Source: Apostichopus japonicus
Taxonomy: Eukaryota; Echinodermata; Holothuroidea; Aspidochirotida; Stichopodidae
Direction: 5' to 3'
Assembly: GCF_037975245.1 (NCBI RefSeq)
Contig: NC_092562.1
Span: 12,910,001 to 12,974,000 of the forward strand
DNA: 64,000 bases
Below are positions 30,236-42,043 of the stretch, in pieces. Each line of letters begins with the position of its first letter. The stretch's first letter is position 1. A model generated the notes under the pieces. It did no database searches. It saw nothing but the letters and a program-made list of their open reading frames with translations, and had not been told where the DNA came from. The position numbers and the translations under genes were made by a program.

Positions 30236-33200
30236 TTTAAACTCTTCCAGTGACAGGCTCCAATATATAAGAACCGTATCCAGTTTATGAATGCGCATTT
30301 CCGCATGCTTGAAACAATAATTTTCAGAGAATGTGTTCGGTAGTTGACGTAAATCGTTATACAGTTGGCAGACGATAAAACGCTTGTCTATGAGGTCTAC
30401 AGACACCTAACCAATTTGCCCCATATTCAATACATTTGTTGTATGTGTGATTTAATCTCATTCAAAATCTGTGGACATTTTTCGAATAGCTCTTCTAGTT
30501 TCCAAAATATACATATCTGAATTTTTTTATAAATCTTGGGGAAGTCCTTAAATATGTGCAAACTATGACGTAGAGTGTTGCGCTCATCAATATTTCTTGT
30601 TTTAGCTCTTTATAAGTTTACCCTTAATTACAAGACCACATAAATCATTTGAATAATGTGATGTTCTCATTTCAAAATAGAAAATAAAATATTTCCAAAA
30701 GTCGCCCTATAGTAGGCCAAAACCTGTGTTCAGTGTCCTTCAAACGTAGGTTGTAAGAACTTAGGAATAACATAACAGATAATTAGGCAGTCAATCCCCT
30801 TACATCATCAATGTGCATAATTAGCTCATGTTTATTCATAAATAAACTAGAATTAAGAAAAGACTTGTAAAATGGTCAGTCTTTGATGGGAGTTGCAGCT
30901 ATTGTCATGATTTCTAATACCCTTTAGAATGATTAGGGCAATGTTGTTCCTGTAGACGTCCGTGGAACTTGAAAGAGAAAGGTTTCCAACACTGTTAGTC
31001 GAATACCACATTCTTGAATGTAACCTATTTTGATTGGCTCAACTCTCTATACTTACATGCAGTGAGTTGATCGGAATCAGCGGTCTGTACATGATACCTC
31101 ATTCACGTTGCTCAAAAGATGTACTATCTTGCCTCTTATAATCTTCTTGCCGAATTATTTTGCGAAATGTGACACCTTTGGAATGTTTGCTTAGCTGCCA
31201 AACGTTATCTGTATTTATAGAATTTTATCGAACTGAAAACTTTCTCCTAGAAACATCATTTTCCTCTGTGCATAATTGAGTTACATATTACATAGAAAAC
31301 TTAATCATTCTCACCTGAAGTTGCCGCCATGATGACATAATTTCTGCTGTTGCCAGATGTATACAAAACTTATCACCAAATCTGAAAAAAAATATGTCTT
31401 TGTTATACAAAACTACTATTTGGATATAGGGTTGACGTTAATAAAATTTAAAAAAATATGTAACTGCGCGCTTAATCACCAAATCACCAGGCTCTAAATT
31501 ACTACTAAGGCCAACAGGAAAACATTTAAATGTGCTGCATGCTTCTGGGAGCCATGAATGCATTCCCAGCCAATAGCAATGTACAGCTGTAATGATAAAG
31601 CAAGTTGCACCTTTTGATATTTTTCGAAACGTTGCTCAGCTATAGTTCACTGCAAGTCGGTCTCGAAATCGATCAACATATCCCTCTTGCAAAATGGTGA
31701 ACCGTCGACCCTGGTAGTATGACATTCAAAGTTTTGTCACAATTTTGAATTTCATGTAAAATGTAAAATATTAATAATTCAAATTTGGCGTTGGTTCACC
31801 GATGAAGCGTGTGAACAGAGAGGGCATAACCCCCTATACATTTGCCAATGATGTGCACTTCATTGTTCGTATGTTAGCACGTTCCTAAATGTTTGCTCCA
31901 ACTGTTTGCTCCCCTCCCCCCTGCCACTTAATTGACCCCACTTTGGAATTTCTGATGGGTTACAACCCCACCGATCCCCACAACCACCCAACCCTCTTCA
32001 TGATACGCGATCCTGTCTATTTCCCAGAGAACGCCGGGATTGGATTAATACCTTCCCAACGAAGGTAAAAACGTACAAGCGGCTCATTTCTGATCGGAAT
32101 CCAAATTTGAGGAGATAATTATTATACATGCTGAGCCGCTGTACTTTGTTAAGAGTTTTGTAGTTATCACACCATGGGCTATTGTCGGGTGATCTTGTCC
32201 ACAGTTCCGTGGTAGTAGTTCAACCATATTAAAACAACTCATCGGTATAACAGAGCCATATACAAAGCTTGGAAGTATTACCCCTCGGTTTCATACCGCC
32301 ACGTTCAAAACGAGCATGCCAACAACAACCGCATACAAAAACCGTAGTCGTGTCAACGCATAACACCATGCCTTCAAAATATTACTTTCCTACGTCATCT
32401 TAAATGTAGAAGCTCTCTGCAGTGTTCATGCCTTTTATTTAGCTTACATGTAAACATATTCTAAATTGAGAAACAATACGCACTTATCTCACATTTGATA
32501 TAACTGTAGAATATGATGGTACGCGTATTATATGTTGAAGACCACAGAAATGTGATACGTTATGTGCATGCATGCTGTAGACGTGATGTAGTAAATCATT
32601 TACTTATAAGCGCAAAGGACGGTATAATATTTGCGTACGGTTGTCTGTGTTTTCAGGTGAACAAACTTTTGCCTACGAAAAGTTTGTCAACCTTCAGTGA
32701 TCAAGCCCCCTGCTTCTCCTGCTGAATAAACCAATCACAGTCTAGTATTTTCATGACGACATTAATTACTACTGCTATAACACCATTCATACGTACGCTT
32801 TCTAAAAGATCCATGTCCACGTTACAATGTTGGTATGCATAGATTTGTAACTGTTGACTTTCCTCGCTCTATCTGTTATGGTCGTTGTGACCTAAATAGA
32901 GCCGGTATTTTCCTTCCAGCTTGAAAAGGAAATTGTCATTTGTGTTTAATAAGGTACAGACTGTTGAGTCATATTTAAACAAGTCGAGAAAAGGATTTCA
33001 TAATTGGATTCAAGTTCTCCACGAGGCTATGTTTACAAGTCGTTTGTGCAGTTTCCCTGCTGCTTCCCAATATACAGTGTGCATCATTCATAGGTACGTA
33101 TTACACATAGTGACGTAATTACGCATTTGTTTTGCCGCTGGTTTTGCCAATGGTAACTTTGACCAAAATCATAAAGGCCTAGGCCACTGTATCTTGTAGC

Positions 33201-34644
33201 TGGCGGAATAATATGATAAATCTTATCCTCTTTGTAACCGTAAATATCCCCATGGTAAAATTTCTTTTATTGTGTTAACGTAGGATAAAGAGACAAACGT
33301 TGGCCTAGGCTAGTACTAGTAGTACGTGGTCAAAATGGTTTGACTATTTTTTCCCGAATATTTTGTGAAAGCAATGTAACGTTCTAGGAAAGTTCAACAA
33401 AATGTATGTCTGAATCTACCTCGGCAGAAAAGACTACAGACTGCAGTACATGGTAAGTGCCTACTTCATTTTAATCGCCTGGAGGAACTTCAGTAAGTAA
33501 AAATTAGCTGACACATGGCAATGTAGTTTTCACGCGGATGCACAACGACAAAGTAGCAACTTAAATTTATCCAACTTGGCAATGGTCCAAAACATCCGTG
33601 TTCGTAGGCCTTGTGCTTTACAAGCCTAGGCTTGTGTTGTCTGAGAGCCAGTGCCAACTTTTGTTTTTTTTACATCGACGAACCACATCATCAAAAAGCA
33701 AAATTTGGCATAGGCCATAACTTTCTACGTACATCTCCTCATTGGCTACACTGCAGTAACTGATGAGGTGTTTGTTTTTTTATTTCTAATATAAGAGAAG
33801 ATAAAAATAAAACAGTGATCATCATCAATTATGCATTACCTAACATTAACAAAGGCTGACCTTCAGTGCAATAGGTATGTGGATCATACCCATGTTCATG
33901 ATTAAATCGTTACATTCAGGTGAGTTAACATTTTGGACCAATATTAAAAAATAGCATTGCAACTTGAATTTGAAACGGATCTATAGCAATTTATCATCAG
34001 AATTCTTCATGATGTGATGACACACCTGCAAGTTTCAGGGATGGGGAGGAGAGGAAGAATAGAGGTTTCTGAACAGAAATAAGGTAAATTATCACATAAA
34101 TCATGTGTGTCAAGGTACTGGCTTTTGTTAGCATAAATACCATCGATATTCATTTCACATTTAAATGAGTGACAAAATCCACAATTTGCAGAATAGGCTG
34201 CCCTTGAGTAATGAGCCATCCAGCCAGATAAAAATTAACCCAAATGACATCATACACTAAAATGTACTAAACAAATTAATACATTTATGATTTCCAAAAA
34301 TATTTTTTCCTAAGCTTTCTGATTCAGATAGATGCCGTCTACTGAAGACGCATACAGTTTCATTCTTCTGTTGGAGAAACTTCTGATCCCAAATTAGCAC
34401 CATGTTCCCTGCAGAAGTAAATACACAACATTTGAACCGTTTATCCCAGAAGCACCATGTAAAACATGTACATACTGTATATATTTATATCCTTGAAACT
34501 GTGTGCACAAAATTTCATGTATCTGTACAACAGCACCGAAGTACCCCCCCTCCCCCACCCCATTGTCTAAACTGCATTGATAATTTCAGACATCCATTCA
34601 TGTTTTTACGTGTAAATTAATGTGTTACAACCATTAACACTGCT

Positions 34645-35292
34645 CATAGGCATAGGAGGCGGGGGGCTGGGGGGGGCTGCAGCCCCCCCAACAACTTTTT
34701 TGGGTGAAAATTCGGGCAATATGCTGAGAATTTTTCGGGCACCTACTGGAAGAAGAAGAATTTGCAGTGTGTTTTTCTTTTCTTTTTAAGTGAAAATTCG
34801 GCAATATGCTGAGAATTTTTCGGGCATCTACTAAAAGAATAAGAATTTGCAATGTGTTTTTCAATTTTTTGGTGAAAATTCGGGCAATATGCTGGGAATT
34901 TGTTCGAGCACCTACTGAAAGAAGAATAATTTGCAATGTGTTTTTCAAATTTTGTGGTGAAAATTCGGGCAATATGCTGAGAATTTTTCGGGCACCTACT
35001 GGAAGAAGAAGAATTTGCAAAGTGTTTTTGTTTTTGGTGAAAATTCGGCAATATGCTGAGAATTTTTCGGGCATCTACTAAAAATATAATAATTTGCAAT
35101 GTGTTTTTCAATTTTTTGGTGAAAATTCGGGCAATATGCTGGGAACTTTATCGGGCACCTACTGAAAGAATAATAATTTGCAGCGTGTTTTTTCAATTTT
35201 TTTGGTGAAAATTTGGGCAATATGCTGAGAATTTTGCGCCACCTACAAGTCGTTACAGCCCCCCCAAATCAAATGAGGCTCCTACGCCTATG
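34645..35292 (+). mobile_element. hAT-type MITE carrying an internal tandem array
   Basis: 648 bp flanked by an exact 8-bp duplication ACACTGCT (34637-34644, 35293-35300). Ends CATAGGCATAGGAG and CTCCTACGCCTATG are inverted. Inside are about seven copies of an 80-85-bp unit containing GTGAAAATTCGGGCAATATG. Open frames here on either strand are products of the repeat. Confidence 0.88.
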
Positions 35293-35335
35293 ACACTGCT
35301 GCATTATGGGGTTCCCATACAGTGTAGATCCCAGG

Positions 35336-35368
35336 ATAATAATAATAATAATAATAATAGCAATAATA
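35336..35368 (+). repeat. (AAT)n microsatellite
   Basis: Short AAT run just after the 34645 element. Confidence 0.85.
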
Positions 35369-37089
35369 TTCCACTTCTAGAGCTTTATACCAGCAATAGG
35401 TCTCAAAGTGCTAAGTGTTTACAATTTACAGTAATATACAGCATGGCATGCATGCCTTTCAAGGCCTACTACCGTTTGTTGTGTACAGTAGTCGTGACTG
35501 CCATTTTGTTTAATATTTGGTTACAAATGACATGTAGAACGAATTTGCTTTTAGCATTTTGCAATCTATAGTACTTGGAAACTTTTCTTCCAGAGGTTTA
35601 CATTCAGGTTTCCTATTCCTGGAGTGGGATAATGGACCATATCTCTATGGTACTGTAACTATGAAATGATACTCTCCACTGAATCCTCCAATAATTTGAG
35701 ATACATGACATGTTATAATTGTTCAGCAGTGTGATCTGTGATATATATCATTGTGTCTATTCTCAAGTGGATATACAGTGCAGAGCTAACACGATATCAA
35801 ACCTACAGCACAAAACCTGACACACACTGTAAAACTACCTGCATTTTCTGCCACTTGAAGTCTCCATACATACACACCATTACACAGTATGTCACTTACC
35901 TCTATGTTCTCATCGTTGTAAAGTTTACAATTAATAATAGGTTGCAGAAAATGGCAGTGAACTTGCACAAGGCATAAAAGTGTCTGATTTTCCTATTCTT
36001 ATTCTTTTTCCTCTCTTTTTCTCCGCCCTTTTGAAAGGTAACACTTTGGGTGCGATTGACGATTAAAGTAAGGTGACCACATTTTTCCAGGAAGTTTGGG
36101 ACGTGATATTAATGTTGACTTCCTCCCCCCCCCCCCCCCACACAATGTTGATGTACAAGCATAGTACGGTACCTCAACAGTAACTTCTAAAGAGAGGCAT
36201 TGTTAGGGTCTCAAACATTGCCCAAGGCTTATACACCTTATCCAGAAAAGTATGTTGTGCAAGATTAAAATTCAATGCCACAAACCTAGAAGGTCACTGG
36301 AATCCAAAATAGTAATCACTTTCAGTAACACTGAAACCTGATGCGTGCATGTAACTACAGGAGCTACAGTATATGACATGATTCAATGATCTGTGAGAAA
36401 ATGACTCAATTTACATTTGTAGCCTTAAAGTTGTAAATAATCACCACCTTATAGCCCAGGTTCAAGCTGTCTCTACCAAGGGGAGGCCAAACAGTTGAAA
36501 TTGAAATTATTCAAGGCCTTCAGGACTACAAATTTCGGGGATATTTCAGAAACATTTGTGGGGACAGCACTTGAAATATGGTTACAACATTGAATTCAGA
36601 TTTGGCAAAAATGTGACCTTTTAGTTACTAACTAGTATCTGCAATCGTTAACATCAAACACTTGTTTGCTTTTAGTGCAGTGTTGCTACAAAACTTGGTA
36701 AACTGGAACAGGCGACCATAGAGTGATATAAGTTTATACAGAACTTCAAAGACCGTAGTTACTGTATGCTTTAGTGTTAGTAAAACTTTCACCAGGAAGC
36801 AGTATGCCTGTTATACACGTCAGTCAAAACTACAACTTGTCGGTTGATATACCTCTGAAGTTCTGTACTTACTGTTGAAGGACAGTAAGGAAAGAAATTT
36901 TTTTTTTTATTAATATATTGTTGTAGATGATTATAAACCACTGCTACTGAAGCAGTGCAGGTTGTATATATATCCTGTTCCACTTTTTGGTTTGAGGAAT
37001 TAACTTTTACACATCTGAGGCATATTAGTTAAAGTGGCCGGACCATTTGGTCACATCCTCAGATTCGCCACAAAACCCAATGGGTAAAC

Positions 37090-37300
37090 TAGAAATTGCA
37101 TTTGCCTGCAAATACGCAGTATTGTAGTGCGTGTGAAGTGCTTGCATTATTAGGAAGAACTTTGGGTTGTTCATGGTGTTATTTTGTGGACGGACAACAC
37201 ACCAGGTAGTATAGTGACGATAGTCATGTGTGAAGGCTCTTGTGAGCGCCGTGACAGGCTCAGAATAAGTTAGCTACGCAGCTAGGCTGCTAGCCTCTGA
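37090..37300 (-). repeat. Dispersed repeat, uninterrupted copy
   Basis: On the minus strand this matches 59432-59477 joined directly to 61463-61640, for example AACACCATGAACAA, AAAGTTCTTCCTAATA and TTGCAGGCAAATGCA. It therefore shows the sequence as it was before the 59478 element inserted. Family identity unknown; no tRNA head or inverted ends seen. Confidence 0.7.
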
Positions 37301-39454
37301 CACTACAAATGTACAGAGACTATATGAAACTTTAAGTTTCAACGTCCAGTCATGTAGGTACAGTACTATTGTTCACTTGGTCAGTAATGCCAAGTTACAA
37401 AAACTAAAGACTTTTATAGCCTCAAATGAAACAGGTGTACAGGAGAGATGGTCTCGAATGTCTTAAAAGGATGATCTGTTGTTCAAATGAAGTTTAAAGA
37501 AACTGAGATGAATGAGTTATAAGAATTTAATAGACAATATCAACCTGTAAATATTAATGTAATTGAGGGCCTCCACTGAGGAGTAGAGTCCCCATTTTGG
37601 AAGCCTTAAATGAGCATCCAGAGGTTTAGCATATATATTAGAGGCGAATATCTTGTAATTATAACTGCAATAGTTATAGAAACATTATTTGGTAGCTCAA
37701 TAAAACTTTTTTTATTGCTTGTACAGTAGACTGTAGCTCTTTATATCAAGGCTTAAAATCATGCCTCAGTGTAAGTCGCCTATCAAGATGTTGATGGGAT
37801 CTCTTAATACTGAACATTTTCAAACTGTGCAAACTCATTACTGTACTACAGTAGTTACTCTGTACATATTAGTATATTTCATATGAAAGAGACAGTGCCA
37901 AATTTCTGACCTGTTTTATTGCTTACATATTTGGCCAGCTGCTGAGATAAAGGGAAAGCATCAAACAGTCCTTCCTCAACTGTACATAATACTGTAGTAT
38001 TGAACTTGCACAAACTTGATATATACCTCAAGGCAGACAACTCTATAAAGGAAGTCATTGGCCGGCAGGGATCAGGTCGTTAGAAGATGCTATTAACTAC
38101 TGTGTAGAGTCTGTAGACACTGGGCAATTTAGCTACTCGTTGATTTAAATACTAACCTATACTGCACATCTGTTACAGCAGCTGCAATCATTTTACTCTT
38201 TGAGCATTCGGTGATAATGGGTCATTGTCAAACCTGACCCCCATAGACTTGTTCCCTAACTTGTCAAGTTCCAATGTCACTTTATTCTTACTGTGCAATA
38301 AAAGTTTTCAACTGGTACTGTGCATGTCCCTACATACCATAACTGAGGGCTTGGACTAGTTATCATGGCAGAACTTTGACATTTGTAGCCACCATCACAG
38401 TTTAGATTTTCAGCTAGAAGTTTTGCATACAGTACACTTCCTTACCCTTTGTGGCAGCTCTCCTTGCATATTATTCTTGCCATTTCACAGACATTTATCA
38501 GGTCTTCTAAAATGTCTTTAAAGTACTTTCAACCCTCCTGCCATACCAGCTATACCATCACCTCTTTCCTCATAATCTTCAACAGTCAAAACCCAGGATG
38601 AAAAAGATTTCTAATTCTCTACCCTCCATTCTCCTGCACCTACCCCCCCCCAAATGCTTCTTCAGTACTGTAGGTCTATTTACACACAGGGTCCTCACCC
38701 CCCCCCACCCCCCATCATTTCAACTGGAATTAATGGAAAAAATTTTAAGCCAATGATTAAATCCAATTAGGTTATGGTGGCACAGTACCAATATCATACA
38801 GTACTCACAGACTTTGTTATCATGCATCAATGGTAAATCACATCGTGATGAGAGAAACTCAATTATTTGTTCATTAGTTGGACACCAGTGTGCCATCTGC
38901 TACACAATTGCTGGTGGTGGCACTGTAAATTTAACATTAACTCTGTACTGTACATGTACAGTGTGGTAGATCTAGCCCGGCAGATGTCTCATGCTGTTTG
39001 GTTTGTAACCCTACTATACTGGTGTACAGGTCAAACTGATGTTTGCTCTAAAGCTGCTTCTTAGATTGTGCCTCATGTGACTGGGAAGGATGGTTTAAAA
39101 TGGCCTGTGCTGTACAGGACACAGTGCGGCTTCCATGTTTCTATTCGTTACCCATGCAATCGTGATTCTGTCACTTTCGTTTTGCCTTACGTTCCAACTT
39201 ACATGCATACTGTAGGGCAGGAACATAAATAGTGTGGTACCCACTGTATGTATTATGTAAGGATCCAAAACTTCAGATTCAGAACAGTTGGATGATGTCA
39301 TATAAACTGTACACTGAATTATTATAGACTTGTGCAAGGCTTTGTTTGTGAACGTTAAAATAGTCATGATATCTGCCAAATGGAATGACTGGAGTTATGT
39401 AAATTAGCTGTTTTGGGATTGTTCCTCATCTCTGACATACTGTACATTGAGAGA

Positions 39455-39704
39455 GTGGTGGCCAATTGGCTAAGGCGTCGGACTCGTGATCCAAGGATTG
39501 CTGGTTCGATTCCTGCCTAGTTCATTACGTTGTGTCCTTTGGGCAAGGTGCTTTATCTCACTTGCCTCTCTCCACCCAGGGGTTAAATGGGTACCTGTGT
39601 CTGGGACAGGTTATCATTGACTAGGTGTAATATAACGTCTGTAAAGCCCTTTGACACCTATCGCTGGTATAAAGCGATAGATAAAAAAAAAAAGCAAAAA
39701 AAAA
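39455..39704 (+). mobile_element. tRNA-derived SINE
   Basis: The tRNA-like head GTGGTGGCCAATTGGCTAAG carries A-box and B-box (GGTTCGATTCC) sequences, with an anticodon-like loop CTCGTGA. A body follows (TTTGGGCAAGGTGCTTTATC, CCACCCAGGGGTTAAATGGG) of the kind found in many marine SINEs, and an A-rich tail. Confidence 0.85.
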
Positions 39705-39982
39705 GGCAAATGTATACTGTACAGTGTACAGACTTACCTCAATCATGTTCATGCCATAATCATTGTATCATGTTAATGATGATTTTTATTTCCCCTTAAA
39801 TTTAAATTCATTATTTTTTATGAAACTTCATTTCATTGAGAGCACTTGGCTTTCTTATGACATCTTTGCAGTTGGGTGGGTGTACAGTACTGTTTGCCCC
39901 CTATTCTGTGGCTAATATCACAGTGCATGTCATAGGTTAAGTACTGTATAATAGATGGTTGTCTTTCCATGTTCTTCTAGAT

Positions 39983-40351
39983 CAGGGGTGGGCAACCTTT
40001 TTGAAAGAATGGGCCAGATATAAGGGGTGAAAAATTGACTGGGCCGCAACTAACCAATGACCTGCTGTTGATTTCAAACCTTTGATTCCGAGAACTTTCA
40101 AGCAATAGGTGTGTGTACTTTAAAATCTGTATTCACAAAACATAATGTCAATACAGTAGTTGATAATTAATGGGGATAATAGGCCTACCTGACAGCATCA
40201 TTAGTGCCGACAAATTCTAAGCAGCTAGCTCTTTTTTTGTGATTATGTAAAATAGATTGATTTTTTTCTTTTTCTTGAGACATCTCACTGGCCGCAAAAA
40301 AATCACTGGCGGGTCGCATGTGGCCCGCCGGCCGTAGGTTGCCCACCCCTG
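39983..40351 (+). mobile_element. hAT-type MITE (CAGGGGTGGGC ends)
   Basis: 369 bp with 16-bp inverted ends CAGGGGTGGGCAACCT / AGGTTGCCCACCCCTG. Near-identical 8-bp flanks TTCTAGAT (39975) and TTCTAGTT (40352). The end sequence is a common hAT type. No transposase. Confidence 0.87.
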
Positions 40352-40883
40352 TTCTAGTTACTGCTCTCCCCAGATTCCATCAAGTTGCTCCAGCAATGCA
40401 TTCTGCAAAGTCTTAAAATTCTCCTGAGCACCCAAAAAGTAGCAATGAGCTGACTACATAGTGCATACAGTATATACTTAGCAAGAACAATTAAATATAA
40501 CTAAGTTCAGACCTAATTCTAAAAATACCTCTGATTCTCTCTATAGTTAATTGCATACTAAGGCTACTTACAGTACTGTACTGTAAATCTGCTGGTACAT
40601 GCCTTGGTTGAGTATTGACATTTGTCATGTGCAGCCCAACAGACTGTAATCTCTGATATCCTTAACATCTGTTACAGTATTTCATTTAATGCCCATCAAT
40701 GCAGTTTCAGCTCAAACACATACTGTACAGTATATTATGAAGAGGGGAAACCATGAGCTTAGCAGGCTTAAACACCTGTCATTGATATTAATGCTCAGAT
40801 TCCTTTCAGATGGTTAAAATTTGTGATTTACAGTATCCATTGCTTTGATCCCTTTTATTCTCTCTCTTTTTTTTTTTTGGCAG

Positions 40884-40948
40884 AACAGGGTAAAAAATTG
40901 AGAGGCATGATGAGAGAATAATCGCAGACTTCACAGAACAAATGCTTC
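40884..40948 (+). other. 5' UTR part of the GT31 coding exon
   Basis: Follows a strong pyrimidine tract and CAG acceptor. Contains the uORF ATG AGA GAA TAA and a second upstream ATG near 40941 that overlaps the main frame. No upstream UTR exon was identified with confidence. Confidence 0.55.
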
Positions 40949-42043
40949 ATGAAGTCTTCAAAGCACCACCGAAGCCATGCTGGGAAAATGAAAGTTATCT
41001 TCATCAAGTTGATCGGTGGACCTAAGGTCACTATCGTGTTCTTCCTGGCCTGCGGTCTGTTTCTGCTCCTGTCCTTGATCGAGAAGCCAGGGGACATAGA
41101 GCCGACGAGTCACGGTTACAGAAGCAGGTTAATACACCACCGTGCACCCTCCATCGGGAAATTAAAAGTTTGGTCGTTAGAGGATTACCCGTTGGAGAAA
41201 CGGGTTTGGAGACCCTCAGACTATGAAACAGATAAACCGTCACCATCTTGCCAACTGGATAAATTACTGATGGTCATTGTACCGTCCACCCCGGGTCAGT
41301 TAGACCATAGGACGGCTATAAGGAACACTTGGGGTACATTAAAGAAAGTCAAAGGACCTGTATACCACCAAACAGTATTTGTGATAGGGCTGCCCTCCGA
41401 TAGCCAAGAGAGAGCGAGCCTGCTGGAGGAGAGCAATAAGCACAAGGATGTAGTCTTTGTGAATGTAGCGGACCCTTACAATAACTTGTCATTAAATGTG
41501 CAGTACGGCCTCTACTGGGCCTGGACGGAGTGTAAACCTTCTTACTTGTTAAAAGTCCCCGACGATTCATTCGTCAATGTGAAGTTATTGACTAATTATC
41601 TCATGGCAAACGACAGGGTCTGCTCAAAGGACCTCTACGTCGGCCGGACTCAAAATTCGAAGGAGGCATCACGACATCCGGACAAGCATAAAATTGCACC
41701 CGAGAAGGCCACGCGAGGTGATTTTTATCCTCGTTATGCCTCGGGCGGGGGTTATCTCATATCTGGAGATGTTTTGGAAAAGATGGTGTCTATAGCCCCC
41801 TATGTGCCCCTGTTGCCAGTGGAAGATGCCTACGTCGGTATCCTAGCTCATCTGAGTGGGGTGAACGTAATCGACTCGGGGAGGTTTACATATTATAGCG
41901 ATAAATGGCAGATTTGTAACTATTTATATTTGATGGTTATTCAGGGAGTCAGTACGGACGTCCAATATCTGTGTCTACGGTACTCGGAAGAGTGCAGTGA
42001 TGTATGTGCGGAGCAAGTGTCCGGCCGATCTGGATGGGAGTAA
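40949..42043 (+). CDS. Beta-1,3-galactosyltransferase-like GT31 enzyme
   Basis: A single-exon coding region of 364 residues. GT31 enzymes are type II Golgi membrane proteins that add Gal or GlcNAc in beta-1,3 linkage from UDP-sugars. Seen: short cytosolic N-terminus, membrane anchor at about 27-44, stem, then family motifs RTAIRNTWG (121-129), KVPDDSFVN (202-210), YPRYASGGGY (260-269) and VEDAYVG (291-297). Length is normal for the family. The DxD motif is odd: the usual first Asp is Pro204. An N-glycosylation site is at Asn179. Met1 has a weak context (T at -3); Met14 at 40988 has A at -3 and may be the real start. An acceptor at 40881-40883 implies a spliced 5' UTR, which carries a tiny uORF (40910-40921). 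AATAAA at 44372 could end the mRNA. Donor and acceptor sugar cannot be told from sequence alone. Confidence 0.92.
   Translation: MKSSKHHRSHAGKMKVIFIKLIGGPKVTIVFFLACGLFLLLSLIEKPGDIEPTSHGYRSRLIHHRAPSIGKLKVWSLEDYPLEKRVWRPSDYETDKPSPSCQLDKLLMVIVPSTPGQLDHRTAIRNTWGTLKKVKGPVYHQTVFVIGLPSDSQERASLLEESNKHKDVVFVNVADPYNNLSLNVQYGLYWAWTECKPSYLLKVPDDSFVNVKLLTNYLMANDRVCSKDLYVGRTQNSKEASRHPDKHKIAPEKATRGDFYPRYASGGGYLISGDVLEKMVSIAPYVPLLPVEDAYVGILAHLSGVNVIDSGRFTYYSDKWQICNYLYLMVIQGVSTDVQYLCLRYSEECSDVCAEQVSGRSGWE

Larger units (their letters stand above)
25363..40883. other. Gene-poor region between the receptor and the GT31 gene
   Basis: No coding gene is supported. The first 2 kb are probably receptor 3' UTR. The rest holds the elements listed separately (28641, 29900, 34645, 37090, 39455, 39983), poly-C/poly-G tracts and AT-rich DNA. 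A 5' UTR exon of the GT31 gene may lie here; a donor-like GTAAGT at 33452 is one weak candidate. Confidence 0.6.

Noticed and set aside
34634-35220. Minus-strand frames of 74-146 residues with ARKILSILPEF repeats
   Set aside because: Produced by the 80-85-bp repeat inside the MITE; several frames show the same peptide.
39455-39530. A functional tRNA-Thr gene
   Set aside because: No acceptor closure, and it runs into a SINE body with an A-rich tail.
41031-41570. Minus-strand frames of 71 and 73 residues opposite the GT31 gene
   Set aside because: Antisense shadows of a strongly supported coding exon.
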